The notes under the pieces: generated by a model
What the model was told of the DNA's origin: nothing
Database searches by the model: none
The model's input: only the letters and a program-made list of their open reading frames with translations
Position numbers and translations under genes: made by a program
Assembly (NCBI GenBank): GCA_030248225.1
Contig: JASANE010025003.1
Coordinates: 1-64,000 of the forward strand
Length of the DNA: 64,000 nucleotides
Reading direction: 5' to 3'
From: Trileptium ribeirensis
Lineage: Eukaryota > Nematoda > Enoplea > Enoplida > Thoracostomopsidae
Part shown: piece after piece, positions 13,801 through 22,914 of the stretch
Numbering within the stretch: the first letter of the stretch is position 1
Layout of the letters: every line of letters begins with the position of its first letter

Positions 13801-16800
13801 CTGCAAGCTATAACTGAAATTTCACTCGAATAAAGCATATAATGTGAATAATAACGCTTGACATATATTGTTATTTCTGTTACACGATATTTGGTGCCAT
13901 TCATGTTTCGGCTCATGGCAGAATTAACTGAACACGTTATAGGCTCTTTTGATTGCTGCAGTTAACGTATCCCGGACAGGTGACTGTTGCAGATCTAGTT
14001 TTCTTCCAAGGCTTTATCCTGATGTAAAAACAGCAAGCTTTTGTGCACTGACATTTGCAGTGTATTGCAAGTTTAGCTCTGCTGCAAGCTATAACTGAAA
14101 TTTCACTCGAATAAAGCATATAATGTGAATAATAACGCTTGACATATATTGTTATTTCTGTTACACGATATTTGGTGCCATTCATGTTTCGGCTCAAGGC
14201 AGAATTAACTGAACACGTTATAGGCTCTTTTTATTGCTGCAGTTAACGTATCCCGGACAGGTGACTGTTGCAGATCTAGCTTTCTTCCAAGGCTTTGTCC
14301 TGTTGTAAAAAACAGCAAGCTTTTGCGCACAAACGGCAACGGTATAATTGAGAAGAGTAACATAATAAATAGATTGCTTTCGATGTTATAACTCTACTTT
14401 CATGCTAATAGTATCGGAGCAGTCATATGAAATCCATTGTAATAAATATTCAATTTCAATTATAGAACGTCATCATAGAATATTTTAAACCTATTGTCAT
14501 AGAAAAATCAATTCACCAATGTTAATTGCAGCATTTAAGAAAAATTCAGTTACAGCCTTCCATGCTGCTTGAGTTGGTTATCGTTGGTAACCCAAAGAGT
14601 TTTCTGAAGTTTTCCTACGGGGAAAGTAAATACGCTTTTTTAATCCAACAACTTATTACTACAAGTTTATCCAATTGGTTGAGCATAATCAATCATTTAT
14701 GCTAAGTAAATACACACCTACATTTGGTTGTGTTCCACGAAGGTCTTGTCCAAATTTTCCGTTCATTCACATTCAAAATGTTGCACAAATGATTTTTTCT
14801 CGTGTCGAAACAATATGTATATATAACCAAAATCAAGCGGGATGTCAAATTCGGAATTACGTAAATTTTTACAAACTAACCGCCTAATTCATGTCGATAT
14901 CACGGCATACCACATCGCTAGAACAGGACAGTTTGTGCCGCCTGGACAATTTGACATTTGGTCAACCCGCCCCCTCGACAGATTTCCCCGTCCAGTATAA
15001 AACCAGGGTTAAGGCTTGGGCTTAATCCTACCATAAAGACTAGCGAATAATTTATACGGACACCACATATGCAAGGATGAATTCTCCAGACTGTGAACTG
15101 TCAGGGATGTCAAATTCGGAATTCCCGTAATTTCTGTAAATTATTATACACTACCTGCCTCATCCAAATCAATATCACTACATACCACATCGCTCGAAAT
15201 GGACAATTTGTGCCTTGTCAATTTGAAACTTGGTCAACCTGCCCCTCGACAGTTTTTCCGTCCAGTATGACAATCAGGGTTAAGGCGTTATTCTTAGTAT
15301 AAATTGACCAGTGACTAACGTATCAGGGCACTAGATATCCAATGCATGAATGGTTCGGAGACTGAACTGTCAGATATGTCAAATTTGGAATTCCCGCCAC
15401 TTCTACAAATTATTATACACTACCGGCATAAGTCAAGTCAATATCAATACATATATACCACATCGTTAGAACAGGACAATTCCTGACTGGAAATTTTGAC
15501 ACTTGGTTAACCCTCCCCTGAACAGTTTTCCCCGTCCAGTATGACAACCAGGGTCATGGCTTAAGCTCAGCGTTAGGCTTAGTCCTAGTATAAATTGACC
15601 AGAGACTAACTTATACGAGGTACGAATGGTACCTTAACCAATCATTGTGCACAAGTGATCCAGAGACTGAACTGTAAGGGATGTCAAATATGAAATTCAC
15701 ATCACTTCTGTAAATTATTATACACTACCCGCCTCAAGTAAATATCACTACATACCACATCGCTAGAACAGCCCGGGAACAAACTGTCTGACTTAGGCTT
15801 AGTTTATTCTTAGTAGGGGCTAACTAGATGAGAAATTGTCCGGATACGAATTATTCAGGGGACAAGATGTCCAAGCAAGGAATTTATCGTGGTCCAACTG
15901 TCATTGGACGATTTGTCCCGTATCTACAACCTAGTCGACGCATATGACATATTAAGAATACGTTGTTGTACTTTCGAGCTCGGCGGGTACATCCACCCTA
16001 GTTGGTATCATATTTGCTCCTAATCGACCCTGGGATTCGGCACAAAATATTTTTCTTTGAGAGACAAAATACGAGTAGTACAATAGAATACTTACGCATT
16101 CGTGTTACTTGTTGATCAGTATATTTGGCAACTACGATTTGTTTCTCCGGCAACTGATAATCGTCTCCGCGATCGATGCAGCTCGCTCCTAACGGCGATG
16201 TGTACCATTTCACTTCTAAAATTATCACTAATAATTACAACAAATAATGTCCATCAGTATAGAGAATCCGCATGCTACAAATTATACGCCAACTACAGAT
16301 ATATATAACGTATATATATATATATATATATTACGGCGATATGTATATACCATGTTTGATTTGCGGGAATTATTTTGATTTATTTACAAAATACAGATCA
16401 GAATAACCAGTTTTTCAAATTTTGATGCGATATGTTCGTCAATTTATCTAATTTTTGGCCGATCTAGCCAAATTTATTATTAGGAATGTAGTTTTAACCT
16501 ATAAAAAACGAAAGAACTATTCGTACAATAATAAAATTTTGCTAATGATGCTCCGTTGTTAATTTAATTTGACAAATATTCCTACAGCGTAGCCTAGACT
16601 TATATCGCAGAAACCCTTTTGGTATCGCTTGCTTATCTAAAGCTTACGTCTACAGTTTGGGCTGCAACCATGCAAACATTTGAACTAGATTTGAAACCAT
16701 CTAAAGACCATCACATACGCAAAACAGCTCTTGTACCTCTGTGCTTGTTTCATTTTTATGAAATAATGTTATTACGAATCCGAACAGCAACGTGAGAGTA

Positions 16801-19316
16801 ATATTAAATATTCAAACTTGGTACTACGTCATGATCTATATTTAGGTAACATGTGTAAAAAATATACATGCACTGTATGTTTTCACAATATTATACAAAA
16901 ATAGATTATATATATATTCACATTATTCTCCTAAACACAATTATATATCGTTAAAATATATTTATTATTGAACAAATCATGTTCATGTGATTTTGTTTTC
17001 TTTCTTATGATCCGGCAGCAAAATAAATCCGTAAAATCTTCACTGATTTTCTTCTTCAATTTCGACTGAGTGATAATACGCTCTGTATTAATATACATAT
17101 GTACATCCATAACTATATAGTTTATATACTGGTGTATCCTACATGTTGCAAATCAAATTCACTTTCGCTCAAGAGTGAAATTTGTTTATCGATAAAAAGG
17201 ACAATGGTTATGATGACAATGAGCGTTTTTCACATGAACAAAATATTTTTCAACATATAACACAAACTAAATACAATAAAATATGATTTTGATGTATATA
17301 TAATACCAAGAGTCGATAATCGTCGACTCTACTAAAAGTGTGACAATCTTCAGCCTTAGCGTCGTTTTCGCCCTTACCCCACCGATTTCCTGAACCACTT
17401 GGTAGCTCATAAACTTGAGCCACCCTCGCCACGTTCTTGGACCACTAACTTTATGCGCGACCAAGTTTTTGATCCATCATTCAGCGCCCTGCCATGTTCT
17501 TCGCCATTAAGTTATGACCCCACATTCCCTTGATAGGTCGATCATTTTTTAAATTTTTTTTCAAAATGTTCGACCTCCCCAAGAACCTGAGGACCTGAAG
17601 TTAATGGTCAAGGGCATAATGGGGGCATGGTATGATGGGTCCAAGAATCTGGTGGGCGTAAAAAGCTGGTGGTCAAACAACCTGGCTTAGGTAAGCGCGA
17701 AATCAGCTGCGACGCACCGCGGACGAGCGAAAAGCTGAAGATTGTCACACTCTTCAGCAGAGTGGTCTGTCATCGACGCTTGGTACTACTATATAATAGT
17801 TGGCAGCGAGGTTTTAAATACTAGCACCAGTTCTACCCCAACTCATGAATACATCGTAGTGTATGAAATAAAATAAGTCCAACCAAATGGCGATGAAAGC
17901 TAACCGTACTGTACCATACAGGAAAACGTTTCTAGTGGAGTTTGAATTGAATAGAATCTCAGTGTTTCGCCTTTTTAAAAGTTCCAAACTCCCAACATGC
18001 CTCCCATGCCCCCCAGCTATATCCCTGCATAGTTCATAATTGGAAAAAACAGGAAAACATATCAATATTTTATAAACTTTAGTGACTTGGACAAAATTAC
18101 AAACTACGCTATCAGCATGGACATTGTGCATTGGCTACAAAAATCATTGCACGTAAAAAATTTGCATTGCCAAACTATTTTGCCGCATGGAGACCCTGCT
18201 GCAAGAATAAGGAATCTTATTCGGAAAGACGTTATTTACCCAGTCTAAGGAACTGTGTTAGGCATATCTTAGAGCAAGCCGACATACCAAAGAGATTAAC
18301 GTCCGAAGGCGAATTAGTTGTGTGCATCGTATATTATTGCTCTATCGTAGTTGGAATAAAACCATTTGCAATTATACGGCTGAAAGCAGCTGAAAAAACC
18401 TCGTTTTGATTCCCATCTTACAAAGAAAAACACACTATACCGATGCAGTCAAGTCCTGAAAGCGCATACTGTGCTTATAGACTAGCTGTAATTATTGACG
18501 TAGTTTGTAAAATTTAACCTGAACAGCATTCGGCTTCGCAAGAACACTAAATCTAACTGAAATGTAATTTTTAGTTACATGTTTTGAAGACGGTGATTGA
18601 TTTTGTTAAACTTTTCAAGAAATGCTTTCAGTTCAAATCAATTCACTAAGTCGCTTTCAATGTAGAATAAAATATTGTGTTTCAACCATTAGTCAAACTC
18701 GAAAAGTGTATATATCCCTAGTTCGGCCAACGTGATAAGTGACGTCGACTGTGCTGACTGAGCAATGAAATTGTATTCTCAAAGCTCGAGGCCAACAAGA
18801 AGAAATAAACGAAAGAATCAGCACAGGTGAGGTCTGAGATAAACATTCTCCCAGATGTGAGACGGCTACTATCTATGACTCCATGGTTCAATGCAACGTC
18901 CAAATCTGACCGATAATGCATCCTTTTGTAGTTTCTTCTGTGTATCTAGATGATATATTTTAATAAACATTGATTTCGTAGGTATTTACACATAATGAAT
19001 AGACAAAACATTGCAATCACTAATTACCTGGCACATCTTGTCCTGGAAAGCACTCGCGGAATAAACCAAACTGTCGGTCGTACGCCAAACTTGATGTTCG
19101 TAAAAATGCTTCACCGTCACCGTTATACTCTTCTTTGGCGTAGGTGTCGATGGCCGTTCGTACTTCTTCAATTTCACGATAGCTTTGACGTAGCGCTTCA
19201 CGATTTGTTGTAATTTTTTGCCAAGTATTTGTTCCGAACGCAATTGCAACAAGAACAATGCCAAGAAGAGCGAAAACAGTGCTCAAACTAAGAACTAGCG
19301 GCGATGATGCACTCAT
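1582..19316 (-). CDS. Gene A: Clc-like four-transmembrane (claudin-type) membrane protein, six exons
   Basis: Spliced gene on the minus strand with coding exons 19028-19316, 16096-16215, 9558-9695, 8300-8430, 6569-6685 and 1582-1818. All junctions are GT/AG, and the phases match at every join (1, 1, 1, 0, 0), giving 1032 nt or 343 residues. Predicted membrane segments lie at about residues 8-28, 143-163, within 170-204, and 238-260, with a large first extracellular loop at 29-137. The cytoplasmic tail (266-343) is rich in Met, Gly, Pro and Tyr. This plan, with one long loop after the first helix, fits the Clc-like/claudin superfamily described in nematodes and other invertebrates, which act in cell junctions or as channel accessory subunits. 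The specific role here is inferred. The introns are packed with mobile elements. The third hydrophobic stretch is unusually long, about 35 residues, and is split by an intron. Family assignment comes from topology and general resemblance, without alignment. Confidence 0.82.
1819..1961. other. Gene A intron 5, 3' end
   Basis: Ordinary AT-rich intron sequence leading to the exon 6 acceptor. No repeat or gene is seen. Confidence 0.5.
1962..2256. repeat. Two tandem copies of a 145-bp unit
   Basis: Two adjacent copies start at about 1962 and 2107. Both contain tttccaaaat, ttacaggctagagagt, atgccttaccattat and taggtacccgaggtcgtcgg, and differ at scattered bases. They lie in intron 5 of gene A, starting about 145 bp upstream of the exon 6 acceptor. 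A local segmental duplication is the simplest reading. Confidence 0.9.
2260..3595. other. Intron sequence without a recognised feature
   Basis: AT-rich intron 5 of gene A. Short open frames near 3119-3447 show no family signature and no splice support; one begins with a hydrophobic run that could mimic a signal peptide. A short TG repeat sits near 2915. Confidence 0.45.
3600..3835 (-). repeat. tRNA-derived SINE
   Basis: On the minus strand the head reads TATAGCTCAGTCGGTAGAG (box A-like) followed about 30 bases later by GGTCGTGGGTTCGAAT (box B-like), the two halves of a polymerase III internal promoter. The tRNA fold is not complete: the anticodon arm and the 3' side of the T arm do not pair, so it is not a tRNA gene. 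A non-tRNA body follows down to about 3600. The exact 3' end and target duplication are not clear. Confidence 0.65.
3920..5218. other. Intron sequence without a recognised feature
   Basis: Part of gene A intron 5. No convincing exon, RNA gene or repeat was seen up to the foldback element. Confidence 0.45.
5227..5988. mobile_element. 762-bp foldback transposon with 8-bp target duplication
   Basis: Two inverted arms of nearly 290 bp (about 5227-5510 and 5700-5988) are separated by a spacer of about 190 bp. The left end reads GGTCTTTTCTTTTAGACCCC, and the complement of the right end reads TGTCTTTTCTTTTAGGCCCC. The element is flanked on both sides by cgaagcag (5219-5226 and 5989-5996), an 8-bp target duplication of the size made by hAT-type transposases. 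The spacer holds a run of 13 G and several TTAGGC-like motifs. It is non-autonomous, with no transposase. A second, older copy lies at 21191-21787. Confidence 0.88.
6041..6361 (-). other. Tyrosine-rich open frame in gene A intron 5 (possible alternative exon)
   Basis: An open frame on the coding strand of gene A, 208 bp downstream of exon 5. Its middle is rich in Tyr and Gly (for example GELSYYGHTRLYGDYNCYSY), reminiscent of the tail coded by exon 6. Several AG dinucleotides would give phase 0, but none has a good pyrimidine tract. An AG at 6443-6444 has a better tract but leads straight into a stop. It could be an alternative or fossil last exon, or chance. Confidence 0.25.
6569..6685 (-). 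CDS. Gene A exon 5: helix 4
   Basis: A 117-bp phase-0 exon of 39 codons between acceptor GTTTTAG|GTATT and donor ATGAAG|GTTAGT. It codes for the fourth membrane helix, with WSYMVSWIGIGFVLIAS near its start, ending in the basic YRAMK expected at a cytoplasmic face. The acceptor is part of a segment repeated twice more just upstream in the intron (6673-7047). Confidence 0.8.
6673..7047. repeat. Three tandem copies of a 125-130-bp segment spanning a splice acceptor
   Basis: Copies begin with taagttttaatacc at 6673, 6803 and 6928 and each ends near gggatgcaatcg. On the minus strand the repeated start contains the exon 5 acceptor CTGTTTTTAG|GTATTAAAACTTA, so two decoy acceptors lie upstream of the real one. 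Only the copy at 6673 continues into the open helix-coding exon. The copies are over 90 percent similar by eye. Confidence 0.92.
7060..8290. other. Gene A intron 4, unremarkable
   Basis: AT-rich intron sequence with short open frames that lack splice sites or family resemblance. Nothing further is seen. Confidence 0.5.
8300..8430 (-). CDS. Gene A exon 4: helix 3 and second loop
   Basis: A 131-bp exon running from phase 1 to phase 0. It codes for NLFGLILALFLAGSMAVWHG and a short polar loop ending YKSWPE before the donor GAA|GTAAGT. The acceptor region holds two AGs six bases apart (ATAG|TTCCAG|CTTC). Both keep the frame, so the start is either 8430 or 8424 and the product may vary by two residues. 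Confidence 0.8.
8440..9350. other. Gene A intron 3, unremarkable
   Basis: No gene, RNA or strong repeat was recognised between exon 4 and the dispersed repeat near exon 3. Confidence 0.5.
9356..9493. repeat. Dispersed repeat, copy 1
   Basis: This segment matches 43339-43477 in the same orientation, sharing gagattgcagaacgtagtga, catacgtcgata, gctatatg and cacacaatacc, at about 85 percent by eye. The second copy directly follows the hAT/ZMYM1-type relic, so this may be a fragment of the same element. It lies 65 bp from the donor of gene A exon 3. Confidence 0.85.
9558..9695 (-). CDS. Gene A exon 3: helix 2 and start of helix 3
   Basis: A 138-bp exon, phase 1 in and out, with acceptor TATTTTTAG|ACTTG and donor GCAA|GTATGT. 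It codes for a strong hydrophobic helix (FYIVGLAILFLCLFIGVAG), a short basic turn CWRR, and the beginning of the third helix. Only 12 bp upstream of the acceptor lies the ACAA-repeat tail of a LINE in the same orientation, so the polypyrimidine/branch region has been rebuilt by the insertion. Confidence 0.82.
9811..12628 (-). pseudogene. LINE ORF2: AP endonuclease plus reverse transcriptase, three lesions
   Basis: Endonuclease motifs run in order: FFNSQSLGNK, ITETWF, GQGGGV, CYRTPS, GDFNYPNLTW, and HSNH in place of SDH. The reverse transcriptase follows, with KKGDSSSVKNYRPISLL, DIAKAFD, GVPQGSVLGP and the catalytic FADD. A C-terminal region ends near 9811. Lesions are a frameshift near 12325 (endonuclease to CYRTPS), a frameshift near 10450 after VPLD, and a TGA near 10250 where Trp is expected in SPEV-SPYL. 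The intact 10443-12296 part is 617 codons. It made cDNA at nicked chromosomal targets when active. Confidence 0.9.
12652..13139 (-). pseudogene. LINE ORF1, 3' part (nucleic-acid binding protein)
   Basis: Open frame of about 160 codons without its natural start. It opens in a charged, coiled-coil-like region (AEEVINELLQRREKRNNLVI) and then an RRM-like fold with VKSRIIKVCFRDRHVNERRD and a C-terminal basic segment ending LKIRGDEIVKIK, as in ORF1 proteins of CR1/Jockey elements. The stop is 24 bases before the ORF2 start region. The upstream part of ORF1 is missing at the array junction. Confidence 0.7.
13207..14330. repeat. Four 281-bp tandem units next to the LINE
   Basis: Units start at 13207, 13487, 13768 and 14049 with tgacatttgcagtg and share attaactgaacacgttatag and tatcccggacaggtgactg. 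The first unit is slightly more diverged. Because 281 is not a multiple of three, the 86-codon open frame seen in each unit falls in a different frame each time and is probably meaningless. In the orientation of the LINE the array lies directly upstream of it, with a 60-bp gap. Confidence 0.95.
14837..15800. repeat. Four diverged tandem units of about 265-305 bp
   Basis: Successive units begin with gatgtcaaattcggaattac-like sequence at about 14837, 15105, 15375 and 15679. Each contains ataccacatcg, and most carry gtccagtataa, accagggttaagg and TTAGGCTTAG-like text. They are older and more diverged than the 281-bp array and do not resemble it. They sit in gene A intron 2. Confidence 0.85.
16096..16215 (-). 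CDS. Gene A exon 2: extracellular loop
   Basis: A 120-bp exon between acceptor ATTTTAG|AAGTG and donor ATGC|GTAAGT. Its phase 1 at both ends joins exons 1 and 3 without a stop. It codes for about 40 residues beginning EVKWYTSPLG and includes one Cys (in GASCID). This is the second half of the first extracellular loop. No membrane segment is present. Confidence 0.8.
16230..17290. other. Gene A intron 1, unremarkable part
   Basis: AT-rich, with an AT dinucleotide run at about 16309-16331. No exon or RNA gene is seen. Confidence 0.5.
17297..17798. mobile_element. 500-bp giant hairpin (foldback MITE)
   Basis: The whole segment is one long inverted repeat centred near 17555, at the AT core between ggtcgatcatt (17536) and aatgttcgacc (17575). 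The outer arms share gtgtgacaatcttcagc with its complement at about 17735-17751. The inner arms share the word gttcttggac/gtccaagaat and others, more diverged. There is no coding capacity. The ends are near tatataatacc and ggtactactatataata, and a target duplication is not clear. It lies in gene A intron 1. Confidence 0.85.
17810..19020. other. Gene A intron 1, unremarkable part
   Basis: An open frame at 18131-18409 (plus strand, 92 codons) has no recognised motif and no splice support. Nothing else is seen. Confidence 0.45.
19028..19316 (-). CDS. Gene A exon 1: start, helix 1 and first loop
   Basis: Starts with an ATG at 19316-19314 and codes for residues 1-96 plus one base. It reads MSASSPLVLSLSTVFALLG, then a hydrophobic run typical of a first membrane helix, then a polar loop containing FGTNTWQ and an acidic RE-rich stretch. 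The donor is CCAG|GTAATT. No earlier in-frame ATG was preferred, because the helix needs only a short N-terminus. The promoter and 5' untranslated region are not recognisable. Confidence 0.82.
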
Positions 19317-19319
19317 GAT

Positions 19320-21190
19320 TTTTCAGAAACAAAACCTTATATTCGAAGTTTAGCGACGTAAATGAAAAGCTAAGGTGGAAATTTGCTGGCGTGTCAGAGT
19401 TATAACAGACGGGTCGCCAAGAGTCAAGTGTTGGTACAATGAATAAAACCGCAAATGTACGATTATATTATAAATTTAATTATTTATAACGATGAATGCC
19501 AAGGAGTCGATGATATTTAATAAACGCAGCGGTACTAATCGATGAGGATTAGATTGATATAGATAAATATTACTTAAAATGTGGCCGATTATCAATAAAT
19601 ATATATATACGATGTTAAGATGGACAAATCACATTACTTTTGTACCAAAATATATTAATGTATCAGCTAACAGATCTGAAATTAAGCTGAATGATATAAC
19701 AACGTATATAATGTATTATCTAAACAAAAACAAACAAATTCACTGTCGTATATGTAACAACTGTTATATTTGTGTTACTCAACTGAGGGTGGGGCACCCC
19801 TAGACCACATTCACCGCATGTATGGGACTGGCGCTGAAGCGATTTTGTGAAAATAGACAAAACTCGGGGAAATATTTCAGAAAATTGGCACAAACTGTGA
19901 AACATTGTTGAAAAAACTGGCATAAATTGGCAAAAAGTGCTGAAACATTTTAGCACAAAATTGGGAAAAATTATTAATTTGCGAAAATTTACCCCCTACG
20001 AATAGCGCATCTTGAATACCTATGCTATAAGAAATTCCCAATTTGTACCGATCACAATGACGCTAAACTGCTAAGTGATTAACAAACTGTATAAAATTTA
20101 GAATTTGTTTCGCCAAATATAATAATAAAACTTTATGAACACAACACTGGTATTCCGAGCATCAGCGCAATGCGCTTAACATTAGGCGTTAAGATCGTCA
20201 CCGCGAACCTGATACTTTGGCGATGGCTCGCCGAAACTTGTTTACCTATCATGTTATCACAATCTTGTATAATCTGCACAAGTGAAAAATCTGAATAAAC
20301 AATCGGTATAGTTTTATTCTAATGAAAATCCATATATTATCAAAATTTAATAAAAAAGAGACATTCATCATAAATTTGAAAGCCGATTTATTTAAATCGC
20401 CTGCAAATATAATATCAATCAGTCAATCAATCAATCAGTTTGTTAAGAAATCATTCCAGCAGTTGAGAGATCAGAATAAAGGGCCAAGCTCGGAACTTAC
20501 GCATTGGCTTAGCAACCCTCGCTACTGGTAGCACGAAACAATAATTCGAATTAAAATAAACCAACAGAAGAACATGTATTGGTATAAAAAGTTAAGTTTA
20601 TATTCCTAATAAAGTTTAAACCGAAACAGAGTAAAATCTCCACTTATATACATCTGAATCATACGTTGCTGTCGTACTTAAGAAATAGTCAAGGCTTGAG
20701 GAAAGTATTTCTAAATATTTTGTAATTGGCGACTTTGTCAAAGACACATGCACGTAGTTGGATCCGCTAGATTATAATTCATGATGGAAATTTGTAGTCC
20801 AAATCCGAGTGTATGCTGTTTTTTTCCGTAATTTTTGCCTGATGACCACTTGTATATTTGACAATGTGTGCTCACCGCATGTATATATCGAATGTAATCG
20901 AAATGAGAAGAGCGCACTAAGTTTTGCATGAGGCATTAAGGCAAGGTTAATAGGAGCTAAGTTTGATTAAAATAATACTCGTACAGGGTTCTGCCTAAAT
21001 TGCAAAAACACCACTCTGTTGATTAAAACACGCGTTAGCATTTTTGTGCCTTTCATGGCTTCGGTTAAAAATAATCGAAAATGCATGTAGCTAATTTCAC
21101 ATGTCAATTATTCTAATAGTAAAGTTGTGTTTAGGACTATTGCAGTAAAATTTAAGTTTAATCAACTGTTTCCTCTGAGTACAGGCATTG
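19320..21190. other. Region upstream of gene A
   Basis: AT-rich, no exon recognised. The gene A promoter should lie in the first few hundred bases above 19316, but I see no TATA box or initiator that I would trust. Confidence 0.45.
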
Positions 21191-21787
21191 GGTATTTTCC
21201 TTTATCCCTCAGGTGAAAATTGGTCAATTTTGAAGATACAGTGATAATTTTGATACTCTTCGACTCAGCTCGACGAGCTGGTTCGGAATATATCCGCTTT
21301 GGTCACTTTTATACATTTTCAATGTATTTGGTATCCAAATAGTTTTCTTTGTTGGTCAATATTTTAGAAGTAAAATTCCTTGGTAAATCTATAATTTTAT
21401 ATTCCAATTGAATCGCATTGACGAGCTGAATCAAATTGTGTAAAAAACAGCTGAATCAATTCATGGGCTTTAGCCTTAGTCTAAGCCTAAGTCGTTAACC
21501 TATGAACTGATTCACTAATTTTGGCATTATTCAACTATCTCAGCAATGCAGTTCGAATGGCGTATAAATATATATACATTTATCGAGAAAATATTTTTCG
21601 AAAATTTTGGGTACCAAGAGGGAACACTGGAAAACCAAAAAAATCGAAAAAATTCCTTGTCATAAAAGTGACTGAATTTGGCATATATATTATAAACCAA
21701 CTTGCCGAGCTCAGATGAAAGGTACCTAAATTATCACTTTTTCCTCAAAATTGACCAAATCTGTCCTAGGGGCAATAGGAAAAGACC
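21191..21787. mobile_element. Second, older copy of the 5227-type foldback element
   Basis: The left arm contains ttggtcaattttgaagatac and gacgagctggttc. The complement of the right arm reads GGTCTTTTCCTATTGCCCC, followed by TTTGGTCAATTTTGAGG. Both match the ends of the 5227-5988 element. The arms are more diverged, and the spacer again carries CTTAGTCTAAGCCTAAGTC. The flanks gcattgg and cttgga hint at a decayed target duplication. Confidence 0.75.
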
Positions 21788-21789
21788 CT

Positions 21790-22900
21790 TGGAATTATGA
21801 AATAATATAAGTAGCTTCGAGCAAAAGTGGACTTTCTCGTTCTCAAAGGCTTTTGCTAACATCGCGTTTAAGTCGATGCAAGTCAAGAAATTCACGGATA
21901 AAATAAAGTTCAAAACTTTTTTCTAATTTAAATTTAAATTAAATACATTTAACCATTTAAGAGTATATATAGTTACAGTTACACGCACAACAGAAACAAT
22001 ATTCTATCTAGCACCAAAAACCCATGAAATGCAGTCATGAGAGACGTGAAAATAAATAAAATATATACGGCTTTGTGGTAGGAATGTGTACTGTTTACCC
22101 ATATGCTGTAAAAGAAAACATTAACGCATATAAGATAGAATATGAATATAAATAGAAACACACAAAATGACAAAATTTCATTCTTTAAACAAGAAATAAT
22201 AATAACAAAATATATTGCTACAGTGGTAAGAGCGATTCCTTATGCGGTGAACACATGGAGAAAATATTTACAAAACGTACAACAGATGTGCGGAAAACTT
22301 CATATATATCAAAAGTAAAGACACAGCAGTAGTTCGCATCACGCAGAGACACGAGGAGGACTTTGAAACAGTGTGTGTGGTAGATTTCAAAGAACGAAGT
22401 AAAAGAATATATAAGGTGTATTCAAAAGAAGTTTGATGATCATCATCAATATGTGTTTAGACAAATCGTTGAACAAACGACTATATATGCTATAACTATT
22501 ATTTGTATCAACAAATATGTGCGCTTGCAGCAACGCATTTCGCTGCTTACGAGAAGAAGTTTAGGTCCAGAAGAATTTTTATAAACAGTTGAAACCATTC
22601 GTGTCTATCCTAACCGTTATATTTTCTTTTTAATGAAGCTTTTCTTTTCTCGTTCGTCCGTGAAAGAAAGTATTCTGCAAGATCGCATTCGCTTTTCTGG
22701 ATCATTGCTCGACTACGCATAAGAGCCGTGATCAGCGAAGTTAGCGCGATTTACCGGCAATTTGCAACAAAAAATATCGACGCTCTAATGCCGCGGAATC
22801 GAAAACGTATGCATACAACGACGCACATTCAGTACGGTTTGTCAAAGTTAAAGTTCACTTGGATTCGAAACGACACAGCGTACAATATTCTCGAGCATCG
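21790..22900. other. No gene recognised
   Basis: AT-rich sequence with no exon, RNA gene or clear repeat, up to the 3' end of an L2-type LINE. Confidence 0.45.
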
Positions 22901-22914
22901 CTACATAGCGCTGT

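Noticed and set aside
13375..14197. Three near-identical 86-codon frames that look like a gene family
   Set aside because: They are produced by the 281-bp tandem repeat. The period is not a multiple of three and the product has no family features.
16309..16331. TA repeat as a regulatory site
   Set aside because: A simple dinucleotide run common in AT-rich introns; no function is supported.
18131..18409. 92-codon plus-strand frame in gene A intron 1
   Set aside because: No motif, no splice sites and AT-rich codon content; likely chance.
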